A stretch of 64,000 nt of DNA from Limnohabitans kasalickyi (GCA_965234325.1 OZ248421.1:1-64000); one strand, 5' to 3'; shown: positions 23,654 through 33,526, numbered from the stretch's first letter. The notes: a model not told the origin generated them from the letters alone. Translations and numbers: made by a program.

Positions 23654-24865
23654 TCAGGTTTTGGCCATGCCAAAAAGGTGTGCCAAATCTTTGAAAAAGA
23701 TACGCACGTGCGCCATGGGTTTTTTCCTCACCAACACTTTGTTCATGTAAGACTCAAACGTGAGTTGCTGCACGTCTTTGTCTTCGCAAATGGTGACAAA
23801 TTTTTCTCGGCGCTTGTCGTTTTGGTACCAGAAATATTGCATGATGCCCAGCACCCAAAACACCGTGCCATGCTGTTTCATGAATGTTTTGCGTGCTTTT
23901 TTAAGACAAGACACATTGCCAGTCTTCAAGGCCTCTTCGACCGCCTCCGCAGCCATTCGACCGCATGCCATGGCGTAGTAAATGCCTTCGCCAGAAGCTG
24001 GCGCCACGACGCCTGCGGCATCCCCAGCCAAGACCACATCTTTGCCGTTGTCCCAATGAGGCAGGGGCTTCATCGGAATGGGGGCACCTTCGCGACGAAG
24101 CGTTTCGGCGTTGTGCAAGCCTGCAGTTTCTCGCAGTCTTGCCACAGCCCCTCGCAAGGAAAAACCTTTGTCAGCACTACCCGTGCCAATGCTCATGGTG
24201 TCGCCGTGTGGAAATACCCATCCATAGAAATCTGGCGACAAGGCACCGCGGTAATACACATCACATCGGTCAGCGTCGTAACCCGCTTGCTGGGTCGGGG
24301 CGCGCACAATTTCGTGATACGCGAACACGTACTTGGTACGCTCAGCACCTTTGACAGTTTGGCGCGCCACCTCGGACTTGGCACCGTCTGCACCAATGAC
24401 GAATCGCGCCCGAATACTCTTGGTTTCAGGGGTGAATGAATAAGCTGCAGACAAAGACGGCGATTGCAAAGAAATGTGAATGCGTGCAATGCCATCGTCA
24501 TCACGGGTGAGTTTTTCGAATGAGCCTCTCAACCGTTCGGCGCCATGCGAGCGAGCGCGTTCACGCAACCATTCATCAAACTCATTGCGGTTGACCATGC
24601 CCACAAAACCGTTCTCAATCGGGATGTCAACTTTGTTATCTCCGGGTGAAATCATGCGTGCGCATCGGGCTTTGGCCACCAACAAATGGTCCGGAATTTC
24701 AAAGTCTTTGATCAATCGCGGCGGAATCGCGCCGCCACATGGTTTGGTGCGACCTTGGCGGTCTAACAACAACACATGCCAACCTCGGCTTGCGAGATCA
24801 TCGGCAGCTGTAGCCCCAGAAGGCCCGCCACCGATCACGACAACATCAAATGTTTCAGTACTCAT
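23654..24865 (-). CDS. bchP: Geranylgeranyl reductase BchP
   Basis: A product of 403 residues. It is an FAD-dependent reductase with the Rossmann motif DVVVIGGGPSGATAADDLAS at 6-25, CGGAIPPRLI near 43-52, the GDAAG motif near 280 (VLAGDAAGVVAPASGEG), and the C-terminal extension typical of BchP/ChlP. It saturates three double bonds of the geranylgeranyl tail of bacteriochlorophyll, or of geranylgeranyl diphosphate, to phytyl with NADPH. The start is 3 bp after the stop of the PucC-like gene, in the bchG-pucC-like-bchP order conserved in purple bacteria. Confidence 0.95.
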   Translation of the reverse strand: MSTETFDVVVIGGGPSGATAADDLASRGWHVLLLDRQGRTKPCGGAIPPRLIKDFEIPDHLLVAKARCARMISPGDNKVDIPIENGFVGMVNRNEFDEWLRERARSHGAERLRGSFEKLTRDDDGIARIHISLQSPSLSAAYSFTPETKSIRARFVIGADGAKSEVARQTVKGAERTKYVFAYHEIVRAPTQQAGYDADRCDVYYRGALSPDFYGWVFPHGDTMSIGTGSADKGFSLRGAVARLRETAGLHNAETLRREGAPIPMKPLPHWDNGKDVVLAGDAAGVVAPASGEGIYYAMACGRMAAEAVEEALKTGNVSCLKKARKTFMKQHGTVFWVLGIMQYFWYQNDKRREKFVTICEDKDVQQLTFESYMNKVLVRKKPMAHVRIFFKDLAHLFGMAKT

Positions 24866-24868
24866 GGC

Positions 24869-26230
24869 TCAAGTCCTTTCTGTGGCCAACACCAAATTGG
24901 TGTGCCGTTGCTCGACAGTTTTAAGGTCATACCGACCCACCCAAACGGCGCACGCTGCAGCCATGACAAACATGACTGTTTCAAAACCAAACACACAGCC
25001 ATAGGCCGTGCCTTGCTCCCCCAACACATAGTGCGCCAAGTCACTCGCAGCTGTGCCAAGCAAGCCGCCCAGACCAAACGCAATGGCTTGAGAGGCACCC
25101 CACAAGCCCATGCGCGTTCCTGCATGCTGCTCGCCACCCTGGGTAGCGAGGCGCATCATGGTGGCAATGGCCGCAATGGAAAAACTGCCATTGGCAACGC
25201 CAAGTAAAAACACATTGGCTTTCAGTGGCCAGGGCGGGCCATAGGCAGCCGCCAAGCACAAGCCCAACATCGCCAGGCCCGAGACCAAGCAACCGCCCAC
25301 CATCCAACTTTGAATAGACCCTAGGCGTCCCGCCACTCGCCCACTTCCAGCCAAGGCGACAGCCAACATGCCGCATAAAACCGCGGAGTGGTGCAAGCCC
25401 GACAACTGGGTGGTCTCACCCGGCGTGAGTCCAAACAAGGCGCCAGCAAAGGGCTCCAAGATCAAGTCCTGCGAGCTGTAGGCCAGCATGGAGAGAAAAA
25501 CAAACACGGTGAAGGCCTTGGCCTGTGGCTCTGACCAAACCGTCTGTAACGTTTTCTTGAAATCGAGTTTCTGCGCAGGCTGCACCTCATTGAACGACTG
25601 GGCGCTTGACGCCTCCGCCACCGTCACCCGCCCTTCTAAATTCCAAAGGCAAACGAAGGAGATGAACACCACCAACACGCTGAGGCCGCCACTGATCTCC
25701 AGCAAACGCTGCGGTGTGTAGGGATCGAGCAACTTACCCACCGTGATGGCGGTGACGGCAAATCCAACAATCATCATCATCCACACGGCAGTCGCCGCGG
25801 GTGCGCGACGCGTATCGGCAACGCGCTTAGACATCAACACCAACAGCGAAGTGCCGCAAGCACTGACCCCGAACCCAATCAACATGAATGCAAAAACCGC
25901 CAAGGCAATGCCTTGGCTCAGTTCCTGAGCCATCCAAACCGTGGCAAGGCTTGCCAAGAAGCCACCGAGCGCCAGAACAGACATGCCGCCTAACATCCAA
26001 GGAGTACAGCGCCTGCCTTGATCTGCGCCAAAACCCATGCGGGGGCGCACCATTTGCACCAGGTAATGAAAGCCGACCAAAAAGCCTGGCAGCAAAGCAG
26101 GAAGCGCCAACTCCACCACCATGATGCGGTTGAGCGTTGATGTGGTCACCACCACCACCGCGCCCATACAAGCCTGAATCAGACCTAAGCGTGCGATGTG
26201 CAACCAACCGAAAAAAGGTAACGCGTTCAT
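24869..26230 (-). CDS. PucC/LhaA-family MFS protein of the bchG-bchP operon (bch2, ORF428 type)
   Basis: A product of 453 residues with about 12 membrane segments. It belongs to the bacteriochlorophyll-delivery (BCD) branch of the major facilitator superfamily. It shares the start pattern LSTLNRIMVVELALPALLPG-like (TLNRxMxVEL) with LhaA encoded at 41.7-43.2 kb. Its place between bchG and bchP matches the bch2/ORF427 gene of Rhodobacter. Members are thought to shepherd bacteriochlorophyll to antenna assembly. It overlaps bchG by 4 bp (ATGA). Confidence 0.85.
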   Translation of the reverse strand: MNALPFFGWLHIARLGLIQACMGAVVVVTTSTLNRIMVVELALPALLPGFLVGFHYLVQMVRPRMGFGADQGRRCTPWMLGGMSVLALGGFLASLATVWMAQELSQGIALAVFAFMLIGFGVSACGTSLLVLMSKRVADTRRAPAATAVWMMMIVGFAVTAITVGKLLDPYTPQRLLEISGGLSVLVVFISFVCLWNLEGRVTVAEASSAQSFNEVQPAQKLDFKKTLQTVWSEPQAKAFTVFVFLSMLAYSSQDLILEPFAGALFGLTPGETTQLSGLHHSAVLCGMLAVALAGSGRVAGRLGSIQSWMVGGCLVSGLAMLGLCLAAAYGPPWPLKANVFLLGVANGSFSIAAIATMMRLATQGGEQHAGTRMGLWGASQAIAFGLGGLLGTAASDLAHYVLGEQGTAYGCVFGFETVMFVMAAACAVWVGRYDLKTVEQRHTNLVLATERT

Positions 26231-27114
26231 AAAGCTGCCTCCTCAAGCGCCCTCAAGGCCCAAGCACTCACCATCATGCCGCTGACAAACAAGGGCACGC
26301 CAAAAGCACTGACACTCAGCGCCTTTTCAACAGGACTTCGCACAAAGCGGATCATCAATGGCAGTTGGCAAAGACTCAACACCAGCACAGCCAAAGCAGA
26401 CAGGGGTGAACCCCACACCCACAACAAGATGGCCACAGCCCACTGCGCCACCAACATGAAGGTGCATGCACTGCACGCTGCATGGGTCACGCCCAATTGA
26501 ACGGGCAATGAGCGCACACCCATCTGCGCATCACCCTCCACGGCTTTGAAGTCGTTCAAAGTCATGATGCCGTGGGCTCCCAAGCTATAAAGCAAGGCCA
26601 ACACGATCGTCTTTTCAGCGGGCATCTCACCCCCCAACATCACGGCCGCTCCAGTGACCCAGGCCAAGCCTTCATAACTCAACCCACAAGCTGCATTGCC
26701 CCACCAGCCATTGTTTTTCAAGCGAATCGGCGGCATGCTGTAGGCCCATGACAACAACAAACCCAAACAGGTCGCCGCAAAACCCCAGGTCCCGAGCGGC
26801 CAAGCCCAAAGCAAGGACAAGAGGGTCCACAACACAGCGATGTAAAACCCCCAACGGCCTGGCATGCGTCCCGACGGTATGGGTCGGTTGGGCTCGTTGA
26901 TGGCATCGACATGCCGGTCAAACCAATCGTTCACGGCTTGACTGCTGGCACAGACCCAGGGACCGGCTAACAAAATTCCCCAAATGATCAAAAACCAGTT
27001 GTCTGCAAGCGGCTTACCTGAGGACACCACACCACACGCAAATGCCCACATCGGTGGAAACCAGGTGATGGGCTTGAGAAGCTCTGCGACAGTCGAAAGT
27101 TGAGGGCGGTCCAT
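26227..27114 (-). CDS. bchG: Bacteriochlorophyll synthase BchG
   Basis: A product of 295 residues, an integral membrane UbiA-family prenyltransferase. Two Asp-rich motifs are visible: NDWFDRHVDAINEPNRPIPSG-like at about 62-82 (N-D-x-x-D-x-x-x-D) and a second, less canonical one near TLNDFKAVEGD. It esterifies bacteriochlorophyllide a with geranylgeranyl (or phytyl) diphosphate. It is first in the bchG-pucC-like-bchP run. A PpsR-type box stands 29-46 bp upstream of its start, so it is probably repressed by PpsR under oxygen. Confidence 0.95.
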   Translation of the reverse strand: MDRPQLSTVAELLKPITWFPPMWAFACGVVSSGKPLADNWFLIIWGILLAGPWVCASSQAVNDWFDRHVDAINEPNRPIPSGRMPGRWGFYIAVLWTLLSLLWAWPLGTWGFAATCLGLLLSWAYSMPPIRLKNNGWWGNAACGLSYEGLAWVTGAAVMLGGEMPAEKTIVLALLYSLGAHGIMTLNDFKAVEGDAQMGVRSLPVQLGVTHAACSACTFMLVAQWAVAILLWVWGSPLSALAVLVLSLCQLPLMIRFVRSPVEKALSVSAFGVPLFVSGMMVSAWALRALEEAAL

Positions 27115-27142
27115 GTGCTAATTTTGTCAGGACCACCAAAAG

Positions 27143-27160
27143 TGTCAACTAGGGTTTACA
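27143..27160. promoter_or_regulatory. PpsR/CrtJ box before bchG
   Basis: TGTCAACTAGGGTTTACA fits TGT-N12-ACA exactly. It lies in the 61-bp gap between the hemA stop and the bchG start, which suggests a separate bchG promoter inside the dxs-hemA-bchG run. The right half TAGGGTTTACA is identical to that of the box at 52034-52051. Confidence 0.75.
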
Positions 27161-27175
27161 CCTTTGAATGTCATA

Positions 27176-28429
27176 TTAAACCTTCAAAAACATTTGCTGG
27201 ATCGCATGGCGCGTTGTGTCGATGTGCGCACTTTCAGCGTTGTGAAGTTCTCGCAAAGGTCCATTCAACATTTTTTTCATCAAACCCAAGGAGAGCGACT
27301 CCAGCACGGCTTGCAAGTCGTCACCTCTCTCAATTTGTTTTCGCGCTTTACCCAATTCCGTCTGCCGCCAAGCATCGGCTTGTAAATTCAATTCACGAAT
27401 CAAAGGCACATGCCGTCGGTGTTCAAGCCAAGTCATGAATTTTTGAACCCCTTCGTCAATGATGACTTCTGCATCCAAGACGGCAGCTTGGCGATGAGAC
27501 TGACCACTGTGAATGATGTCTTTGAGGTCATCCACGGTGTACAAATAAACATCGTTCAACTTTTTTACTTCTGGCTCAATGTCGCGAGGCACCGCAAGGT
27601 CGACCATAAAAATAGGCCGATTTTTCCTGGCACGAAGTGCGCTTTGAACAGCCCCCAAACCAATCAAGGGCAAGGTGCTGGCTGTGCAGCTGATGACCAC
27701 ATCGAATTCGTGCAGCTTTTTAGGCAGGTCTGCCAATGCAATGCAACGTCCGCCATGCAGCGATGCCAAAGCCTCTGCACGTTGCGCCGACCGGTTGGCA
27801 ATGGTGATGGAACGTGGGGACTTGGACGCGAAATGGGCCACGCACAGTTCAATCATTTCCCCCGCACCGACAAACAAAATATTGGTGTCTTTGATGTTCT
27901 CAAAAATGCCGCTGGCCAAACGCACACACGCAGCCGCCATGCTGATGGAATGGGCACCAATTTCAGTGCTGGTCCGCACTTCTTTGGCGACCGCAAAAGA
28001 GCGTTGAAAGAGTTGGTTCAGCGTGGTGCCCATCGACCCAGTGTCTGTGGCCAACTTCACCGCATCTTTGAGTTGTCCCAAAATTTGAGACTCGCCCAGC
28101 ACCATCGAGTCCAGTCCGCTGGCCACCCGAAAGGCATGGCGCGCAGACGCATCGCCTTCGAGTCGATAGGTGTGAGAGGCCAGCACATCGATTTGTGTTT
28201 TTCCTGCCTCTGCGAGCCAAGCCAGCGTTTGAGGCAAGTGCGTTTCATCGCCCGCGCAGTAAATTTCGGTCCTGTTACAGGTCGAGAGAATCGTGACCTC
28301 TTTGTGCGTCTCAAATTTTTGACGCAAACCCTGCAACGATTGTTCTAACTTTTCTGAGGCAAAAGCAAAGCGCTCACGCAAATCAATGGGGGCAGTGCGA
28401 TGGTTCAGGCCCAAGGTCCAGACAGCCAT
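27176..28429 (-). CDS. hemA: Glutamyl-tRNA reductase HemA
   Basis: A product of 417 residues catalysing NADPH-dependent reduction of glutamyl-tRNA to glutamate-1-semialdehyde, the first committed step of the C5 tetrapyrrole route. The active-site Cys is in ILSTCNRTEIY, the substrate-recognition stretch is GLDSMVLGESQILGQLKDA, and the NADPH fold is LFVGAGEMIEL near 190. It starts directly after the dxs stop (TGA followed by ATG), so the two are co-translated. Location inside the PGC couples pigment precursor supply to photosynthesis control. Feedback by heme through the N-terminal region is known in the family. Confidence 0.95.
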   Translation of the reverse strand: MAVWTLGLNHRTAPIDLRERFAFASEKLEQSLQGLRQKFETHKEVTILSTCNRTEIYCAGDETHLPQTLAWLAEAGKTQIDVLASHTYRLEGDASARHAFRVASGLDSMVLGESQILGQLKDAVKLATDTGSMGTTLNQLFQRSFAVAKEVRTSTEIGAHSISMAAACVRLASGIFENIKDTNILFVGAGEMIELCVAHFASKSPRSITIANRSAQRAEALASLHGGRCIALADLPKKLHEFDVVISCTASTLPLIGLGAVQSALRARKNRPIFMVDLAVPRDIEPEVKKLNDVYLYTVDDLKDIIHSGQSHRQAAVLDAEVIIDEGVQKFMTWLEHRRHVPLIRELNLQADAWRQTELGKARKQIERGDDLQAVLESLSLGLMKKMLNGPLRELHNAESAHIDTTRHAIQQMFLKV

Positions 28430-30310
28430 TCAAACAACCCTTCTTAGGATGGGGGATGCCTCGGCCGCTGGCCAACGCGCCTCAATACGCTGCTGTATCC
28501 CGCTTGCAGTGAGCCCGTATTGCTGCATCAGCACGCCAGGATCGCCATGCTCGGTGAACACATCTTCAAACCCCATGACCAGCACTTGGCGAGAAATTTC
28601 CATGTCTTGCAAAGCCTCTATTACCGCAGAGCCAGCACCGCCCATGCGCGTGCCGTCCTCCAGCGTGACCAGCCGCTCATGCGTCAGGGCTATTTTGCGC
28701 AGCATTTTTGAATCGAGAGGCTTGGCCCAGCGCATGTTGACCACCGTGGCATTCAACGCTTGCGCCACTTTGAGGCCCTCATAGAGCAAAGGACCAAAAC
28801 AAAGAATGGCCAGGCCCTCCCCTTCTCGCACGACCTCCGCTTGCCCGAAAGGCAGCGGCGATAAGTCCTCTTGGACAGGCGTTCCCACGCCTGCGCCGCG
28901 AGGATAGCGAACGGTGACCGAATGGTCTTGCGCATAAGCCGTGCTGAGCAGCTGGCGGCACTCGTTTTCGTCCGCTGGACAAGCCACGCTCATGTTGGGA
29001 ATACAACGGACAAACGCAATGTCAAACATCCCTGCATGCGTGGGCCCATCGGCGCCCACCAACCCAGCCCGGTCCAATGCGAAAACAACGGGTAAGTTTT
29101 GCAAGGCCACATCGTGAATCAGTTGGTCATAGGCGCGTTGTAAAAATGTGGAGTAGATGGCAACCACGGGCTTCATCCCCTCGCATGCCAGACCGGCTGC
29201 AAAGGTCACGGCATGTTGCTCAGCGATGCCGACATCGTGGTAACGATGGGGAAACCGTTGGCTGAACGCCACCATGCCAGAGCCCTCTCGCATGGCGGGC
29301 GTGATGGCCACCAATCGCGGGTCTTTGGACGCCATGTCACACAGCCATTGCCCAAAGACTTGGGTGAATGTAGTTTTTGAATTGACCGCGCCGACCACCC
29401 CGACGGAGGGATTGAATTTTCCGGGGCCGTGGTAAGTGACCGGATCGATTTCGGCCTTCTCATACCCCTTACCTTTGCGCGTGACCACATGTAAAAACTG
29501 TGGTCCTTTGGCTTTGGAAATTTTCTCCAGCGCATCCACCAACCCATTCACGTCATGGCCATCGATGGGTCCCACGTAGGTAAAGCCAAGCTTTTCAAAA
29601 ATGGTGTTCGAATGCACCAGCGTTTGTGTTTGTTGCTCAATGTGTCTGGCCAAAGCAAACAGGGGTGGCGGTGCATTGCGCAACATCTGGCCGCCTAATT
29701 TTTTAGCCTCAGCATAGAAACGACCCGACATCAGCTCAGCCAAATATTGGTTCAAAGCACCGACGGGTGGGCTGATCGACATGTCGTTGTCATTCAAAAT
29801 CACCAACACATCGGTGTTGCTGGCGCCCGCGTTGTTCAAGGCCTCGTAGGCCATGCCCGCAGTGAGCGCGCCATCACCAATGATGGCGACGGCCTTGCGC
29901 TGACTGCCTGTGAGTTGTGCGGCGACGGCCATGCCCAAAGCCGCAGAAATACTAGTGGATGAATGTGCCGTACCAAATGCGTCGTAGATACTCTCTTCAC
30001 GACGTGGAAAGCCGCTCAAGCCGCCTTGTTGTCGGATGCTGCCCATCTGCGCATTACGACCGGTCAAGATTTTGTGCGCGTATGTTTGATGACCGACATC
30101 CCAAATGAGTCGATCTTGAGGCGTGTTGAACACATAGTGGAGCGCGATGGTTAATTCAATGGTCCCCAAGTTGGAGCTGAAGTGGCCACCTGTTTGCGAA
30201 ACAGTCTCGATCAAACGTTCACGCAACTCAGAAGCGAGTCCAGGCAAACTCTCACGTGAATGCTGCCTCAGGTGCGAAGGCGATTGAATCCGTTCCAGTA
30301 ATGCGTCCAT
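28430..30310 (-). CDS. dxs: 1-deoxy-D-xylulose-5-phosphate synthase Dxs
   Basis: A product of 626 residues, full length. This thiamine-diphosphate enzyme condenses pyruvate and glyceraldehyde 3-phosphate, the entry to the MEP isoprenoid pathway that feeds carotenoids and the bacteriochlorophyll tail. Visible are DVGHQTYAHKILTGR, the cofactor motif GDGALTAGMAYEALNNAG near 155-172, and the DRAGLVGADGPTHAG stretch near 430-445. Its promoter region is shared with bchI and carries two PpsR-type sites. A second, housekeeping dxs may exist elsewhere in the genome. Confidence 0.95.
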   Translation of the reverse strand: MDALLERIQSPSHLRQHSRESLPGLASELRERLIETVSQTGGHFSSNLGTIELTIALHYVFNTPQDRLIWDVGHQTYAHKILTGRNAQMGSIRQQGGLSGFPRREESIYDAFGTAHSSTSISAALGMAVAAQLTGSQRKAVAIIGDGALTAGMAYEALNNAGASNTDVLVILNDNDMSISPPVGALNQYLAELMSGRFYAEAKKLGGQMLRNAPPPLFALARHIEQQTQTLVHSNTIFEKLGFTYVGPIDGHDVNGLVDALEKISKAKGPQFLHVVTRKGKGYEKAEIDPVTYHGPGKFNPSVGVVGAVNSKTTFTQVFGQWLCDMASKDPRLVAITPAMREGSGMVAFSQRFPHRYHDVGIAEQHAVTFAAGLACEGMKPVVAIYSTFLQRAYDQLIHDVALQNLPVVFALDRAGLVGADGPTHAGMFDIAFVRCIPNMSVACPADENECRQLLSTAYAQDHSVTVRYPRGAGVGTPVQEDLSPLPFGQAEVVREGEGLAILCFGPLLYEGLKVAQALNATVVNMRWAKPLDSKMLRKIALTHERLVTLEDGTRMGGAGSAVIEALQDMEISRQVLVMGFEDVFTEHGDPGVLMQQYGLTASGIQQRIEARWPAAEASPILRRVV

Positions 30311-30364
30311 GATTAACTTGGTGCGAGGGTTGACGATGCCTTAATTTAACGGGATTACAAAAAA

Positions 30365-30382
30365 CGTCAAGTTAAATTGACA
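30365..30382. promoter_or_regulatory. Imperfect PpsR/CrtJ box between dxs and bchI
   Basis: CGTCAAGTTAAATTGACA differs from TGT-N12-ACA only in its first base and has good dyad symmetry (GTCAA...TTGAC). It lies 55 bp upstream of dxs on the minus strand and 99 bp from the second box, so cooperative binding across the divergent promoters is possible. Confidence 0.55.
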
Positions 30383-30480
30383 CTTTTTATAATTTTTAAG
30401 TTGACATCCTGGAAAAATTAGCGTTTTCCCTAGTTTTTAAATGAAAATTAGCCGAGAACCACGACCATAAAGACACGGAG

Positions 30481-30498
30481 TGTAAATTTAGCTTGACA
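30481..30498. promoter_or_regulatory. PpsR/CrtJ box before bchI
   Basis: TGTAAATTTAGCTTGACA fits TGT-N12-ACA exactly and lies 40-60 bp upstream of the bchI start. It would place bchI-bchD under PpsR repression. Confidence 0.7.
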
Positions 30499-30559
30499 GT
30501 TAAAGGGCGTCTTTGGATGATGTGCTTTAGAGAACTTCGTGGATGAAAAGAAATCAGTT

Positions 30560-31600
30560 ATGGCAATTACGTTTCCCTTTGCAGCGATCGTCGGACAGGA
30601 CGAAATGACACTGGCCATTCAAGTGGTGGCCATTGACCCCTCCGTAGGAGGTGTGCTGGTCTTAGGCGACAGGGGCACGGGCAAATCAACCGCCGTTAGA
30701 GCTTTGGCTGATTTGTTACCGCCGATTCAAGTGGTCAAGGGTTGCCCTTACAAGTGTGACCCCACAAAACCTGCTCAAGCCTGCCCCGTGTGTCAGCCTG
30801 AAAAACCCTTGAACGCGCCAGCATCCGGCAAATTGGTCACAGAAAGTAGGCCTGTGGCTGTGGTGGACTTGCCGTTGGGCGCCACAGAAGACCGCATTGT
30901 GGGTGCGCTCGATTTAGAAAAAGCCCTCTCGCAAGGCATCAAAGAATTTTCACCGGGCCTGCTCGCCCAGGCCAACCGTGGCTTTTTGTACATCGACGAA
31001 GTGAATTTGCTGGATGACCATTTGGTCGACCTCTTGATTGACGTCGCTGCTTCTGGTGAAAACTTGGTCGAACGCGAAGGTTTGAGCATTCGTCACCCTG
31101 CCCGTTTTGTCCTGGTGGGAAGTGGTAACCCAGAGGAGGGTGAGCTCCGTCCCCAACTGCTGGACCGATTTGGCTTATCCGTCCAAGTCAAAACGCCCCA
31201 AGAGATTGCGCTGCGGGTGGAGGTCATCAAGCGCCGCGACGCCTTTGACAAAGACCCCGTTGCCTACAAAGCCCAATGGCAAGAAGAAAGCGACAAACTC
31301 CAAAAACGCATCGTCAAAGCACGCAAATTGCTGGCATCGGTGACGGTTGACGATGACATGCTGACCCTGTGCGCCAGACTGTGTCAGCAGCTGGGCACAG
31401 ATGGCTTGCGTGCAGAGCTGACCCTGTTGCGCGCCACCCGCGCACTGGCAGCCATGCAAGGCAGTAAAAAGGTCAAACCCGAGCACCTCAAAACCATCGC
31501 GCCCTTGGCTTTGCGCCACCGCATGCGTCGCAACCCGCTAGACGACACCGACTCAGGAGAGCGCGTCAACAGATGCCTTCAAGATATTTTGGCTGCTTGA
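30560..31600 (+). CDS. bchI: Magnesium chelatase AAA+ subunit BchI
   Basis: A product of 346 residues from ATG 30560; an in-frame ATG at 30539 would add seven residues. It is the ATPase motor of the BchHID complex that inserts Mg2+ into protoporphyrin IX. It has Walker A LGDRGTGKSTAVRAL, the BchI-specific Cys-rich insert (GCPYKCDPTKP...ACPVC), Walker B FLYIDEVNLLDDHLVD and a sensor arginine region LRPQLLDRFGL. bchD follows after 9 bp. No bchO gene follows the pair. Confidence 0.95.
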   Translation: MAITFPFAAIVGQDEMTLAIQVVAIDPSVGGVLVLGDRGTGKSTAVRALADLLPPIQVVKGCPYKCDPTKPAQACPVCQPEKPLNAPASGKLVTESRPVAVVDLPLGATEDRIVGALDLEKALSQGIKEFSPGLLAQANRGFLYIDEVNLLDDHLVDLLIDVAASGENLVEREGLSIRHPARFVLVGSGNPEEGELRPQLLDRFGLSVQVKTPQEIALRVEVIKRRDAFDKDPVAYKAQWQEESDKLQKRIVKARKLLASVTVDDDMLTLCARLCQQLGTDGLRAELTLLRATRALAAMQGSKKVKPEHLKTIAPLALRHRMRRNPLDDTDSGERVNRCLQDILAA

Positions 31601-31609
31601 GGCGTTTGA

Positions 31610-33526
31610 ATGGCCGATGACCTGAAAGGACTGGAGACCTGGAACGATGCCATGACATCGTTGCAACTGCTGCAAATTGATCCCCATGGCTTTGGTGGCA
31701 TTTGGTTGCGTGCGCCCTTTGGTCCCGTGCGCGAGCAGTGGTTGCGGCATCTGTCGCAAGCAGGTTTGAACACCGTCAAGTTACCGGGCAACATCGATGT
31801 GGAGCGCTTGTTAGGCGGTATTGATTTGTCGCTCACGCTCCAATCAGGCCGTTTGCACATGCAATCGGGTTTGCTGCAGCAAGCTGACCAAGGTATTGTG
31901 CTGATCAGCATGGCAGAACGTTTTGCCCCAGCCCTGATTGCACCCATGACACAAGCCATGGACAAGCAGTCATTACCGCCGTTGAAAAACGACACACAAA
32001 CAGACGGTCCAATTCACACTCAGTTTGGCGTGGTCGCATTGGACGAGTCCATGTATGACGACGCCCCGATGAGTCCAGCACTTCAAGAGCGGCTGGGCTT
32101 GTGGTTTGATCTGCAAGAGCTGTCGCCGTCAGACATCACAGGCGTCTCACTTGAGGCGTTGGATCTGCACAACGGACAAGACGCAGTCAGTATCAGAATC
32201 GAACCGGCTGACTTGACCCGCATGCAGCTTTTATGGCCTCACATTCAATGGACCGATGATCAAGCGCTGGCCGTTTGCAGCACGGCGCAAGGATTGGGCA
32301 TTGACTCCTTACGCATCCCCACCTTGGCACTGCGCGTGGCCAGTTGTCATGCGGCTTTGCATTTGCGCAACGACGTGACGGACGAAGATTTAGCTTTTGC
32401 GGCCCGCCGCGTCTTGGCGCCACGCGCTACCCAGTTACCTGCCCCAAGCGCTTCAGAGACGGAACCTCAGAACAGCACAGCGCCCGACTCAGAGCCTGAT
32501 CAAACCCCAGAGGAAGCAAACAACCCGAATCCGACCGAGCCCCCGGATACGCCAGAGCCGCCCAAGGAGGCAGTAGACACTCCGCCAACAGATGACTCCC
32601 AAGAAAACGCGGACACACAAGAGGAGGCGCCCCCAAGCACACCCTCCCCTGAGAATCTACAAGAGATGATGATTGCTGCGGCCTTGGCCAGCCTGCCACC
32701 CGACGTGTTGGACGGCTTGCTGACAAAACCTGGTCGCAACTCAGGCAACACGTCGGGAAGAAGTGGCCAATTTCGCTCGGGCATGCAACGCGGAAGGCCT
32801 TTGCCCGCCCGCCCTGGTCGGCCGGGCGGTCATGCGCGCTTGCATGTCTTGGCCACCTTGCGCGCTGCAGCACCTAAACAACGCTTGAGGGATGGCCATC
32901 AACAAGGCCGCGTGGCCATTCGAAGCGAGGACTTTCATGTTCATCGATACCAACAACAAAATGCAAGCTGCCTGATCTTGGCGCTCGACGCGTCAGGCTC
33001 GGCCGCGCTACAACGACTGGCCGAAGCCAAGGGGGCCGTGGAGCTTTTGTTGCAACAGTCTTACGCCCGAAGAGACAGCGTGTGCATTGTGGCGTTCAAG
33101 GGCGCACAAGCACAATTGCTGCTGCCCATGACGCGGTCATTGGTGCGTGCCAAGCGTGCCATGACGGGACTGCCCGGTGGTGGCGGAACGCCCTTGGCGC
33201 TGGCCTTGAAAATGGCATGCGAACAAGGCAAGCAACTGCAACGACAAGGGGTGACCCCTATCTTGGTGGTACTCAGTGATGGCCGCGCCAACGTGAACCT
33301 GCAAGGTGTTGGGGGGCGCGCACAAGCGCAAGCAGATGCCCAGCAATGGGCGGCGCAGTGGCGACAGACAGGCCATCGATCCCTGTGGATCGACACCTCA
33401 CTTCAACCCGATGCACAAGTGCAAAACATGGCGCAGATCATGGGGGGGAGTTATATGCCGATGCCCCAAGTTCAGGCACAGCGCATGGCCACAGCTATGG
33501 AAAATTTGCGTCGACAACCGGCGTGA
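31610..33526 (+). CDS. bchD: Magnesium chelatase subunit BchD
   Basis: A product of 638 residues in three parts. There is a degenerate AAA+ domain (about 1-270), a proline/glutamate-rich acidic linker (about 275-350) and a C-terminal von Willebrand A domain whose metal site DASGS stands near residue 455 (LILALDASGSAALQRL). BchD forms a double ring with BchI and carries the complex to BchH. The linker is strongly biased to Pro, Glu, Asp and Thr. A possible start 10 bp after bchI indicates one operon. Confidence 0.92.
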   Translation: MADDLKGLETWNDAMTSLQLLQIDPHGFGGIWLRAPFGPVREQWLRHLSQAGLNTVKLPGNIDVERLLGGIDLSLTLQSGRLHMQSGLLQQADQGIVLISMAERFAPALIAPMTQAMDKQSLPPLKNDTQTDGPIHTQFGVVALDESMYDDAPMSPALQERLGLWFDLQELSPSDITGVSLEALDLHNGQDAVSIRIEPADLTRMQLLWPHIQWTDDQALAVCSTAQGLGIDSLRIPTLALRVASCHAALHLRNDVTDEDLAFAARRVLAPRATQLPAPSASETEPQNSTAPDSEPDQTPEEANNPNPTEPPDTPEPPKEAVDTPPTDDSQENADTQEEAPPSTPSPENLQEMMIAAALASLPPDVLDGLLTKPGRNSGNTSGRSGQFRSGMQRGRPLPARPGRPGGHARLHVLATLRAAAPKQRLRDGHQQGRVAIRSEDFHVHRYQQQNASCLILALDASGSAALQRLAEAKGAVELLLQQSYARRDSVCIVAFKGAQAQLLLPMTRSLVRAKRAMTGLPGGGGTPLALALKMACEQGKQLQRQGVTPILVVLSDGRANVNLQGVGGRAQAQADAQQWAAQWRQTGHRSLWIDTSLQPDAQVQNMAQIMGGSYMPMPQVQAQRMATAMENLRRQPA

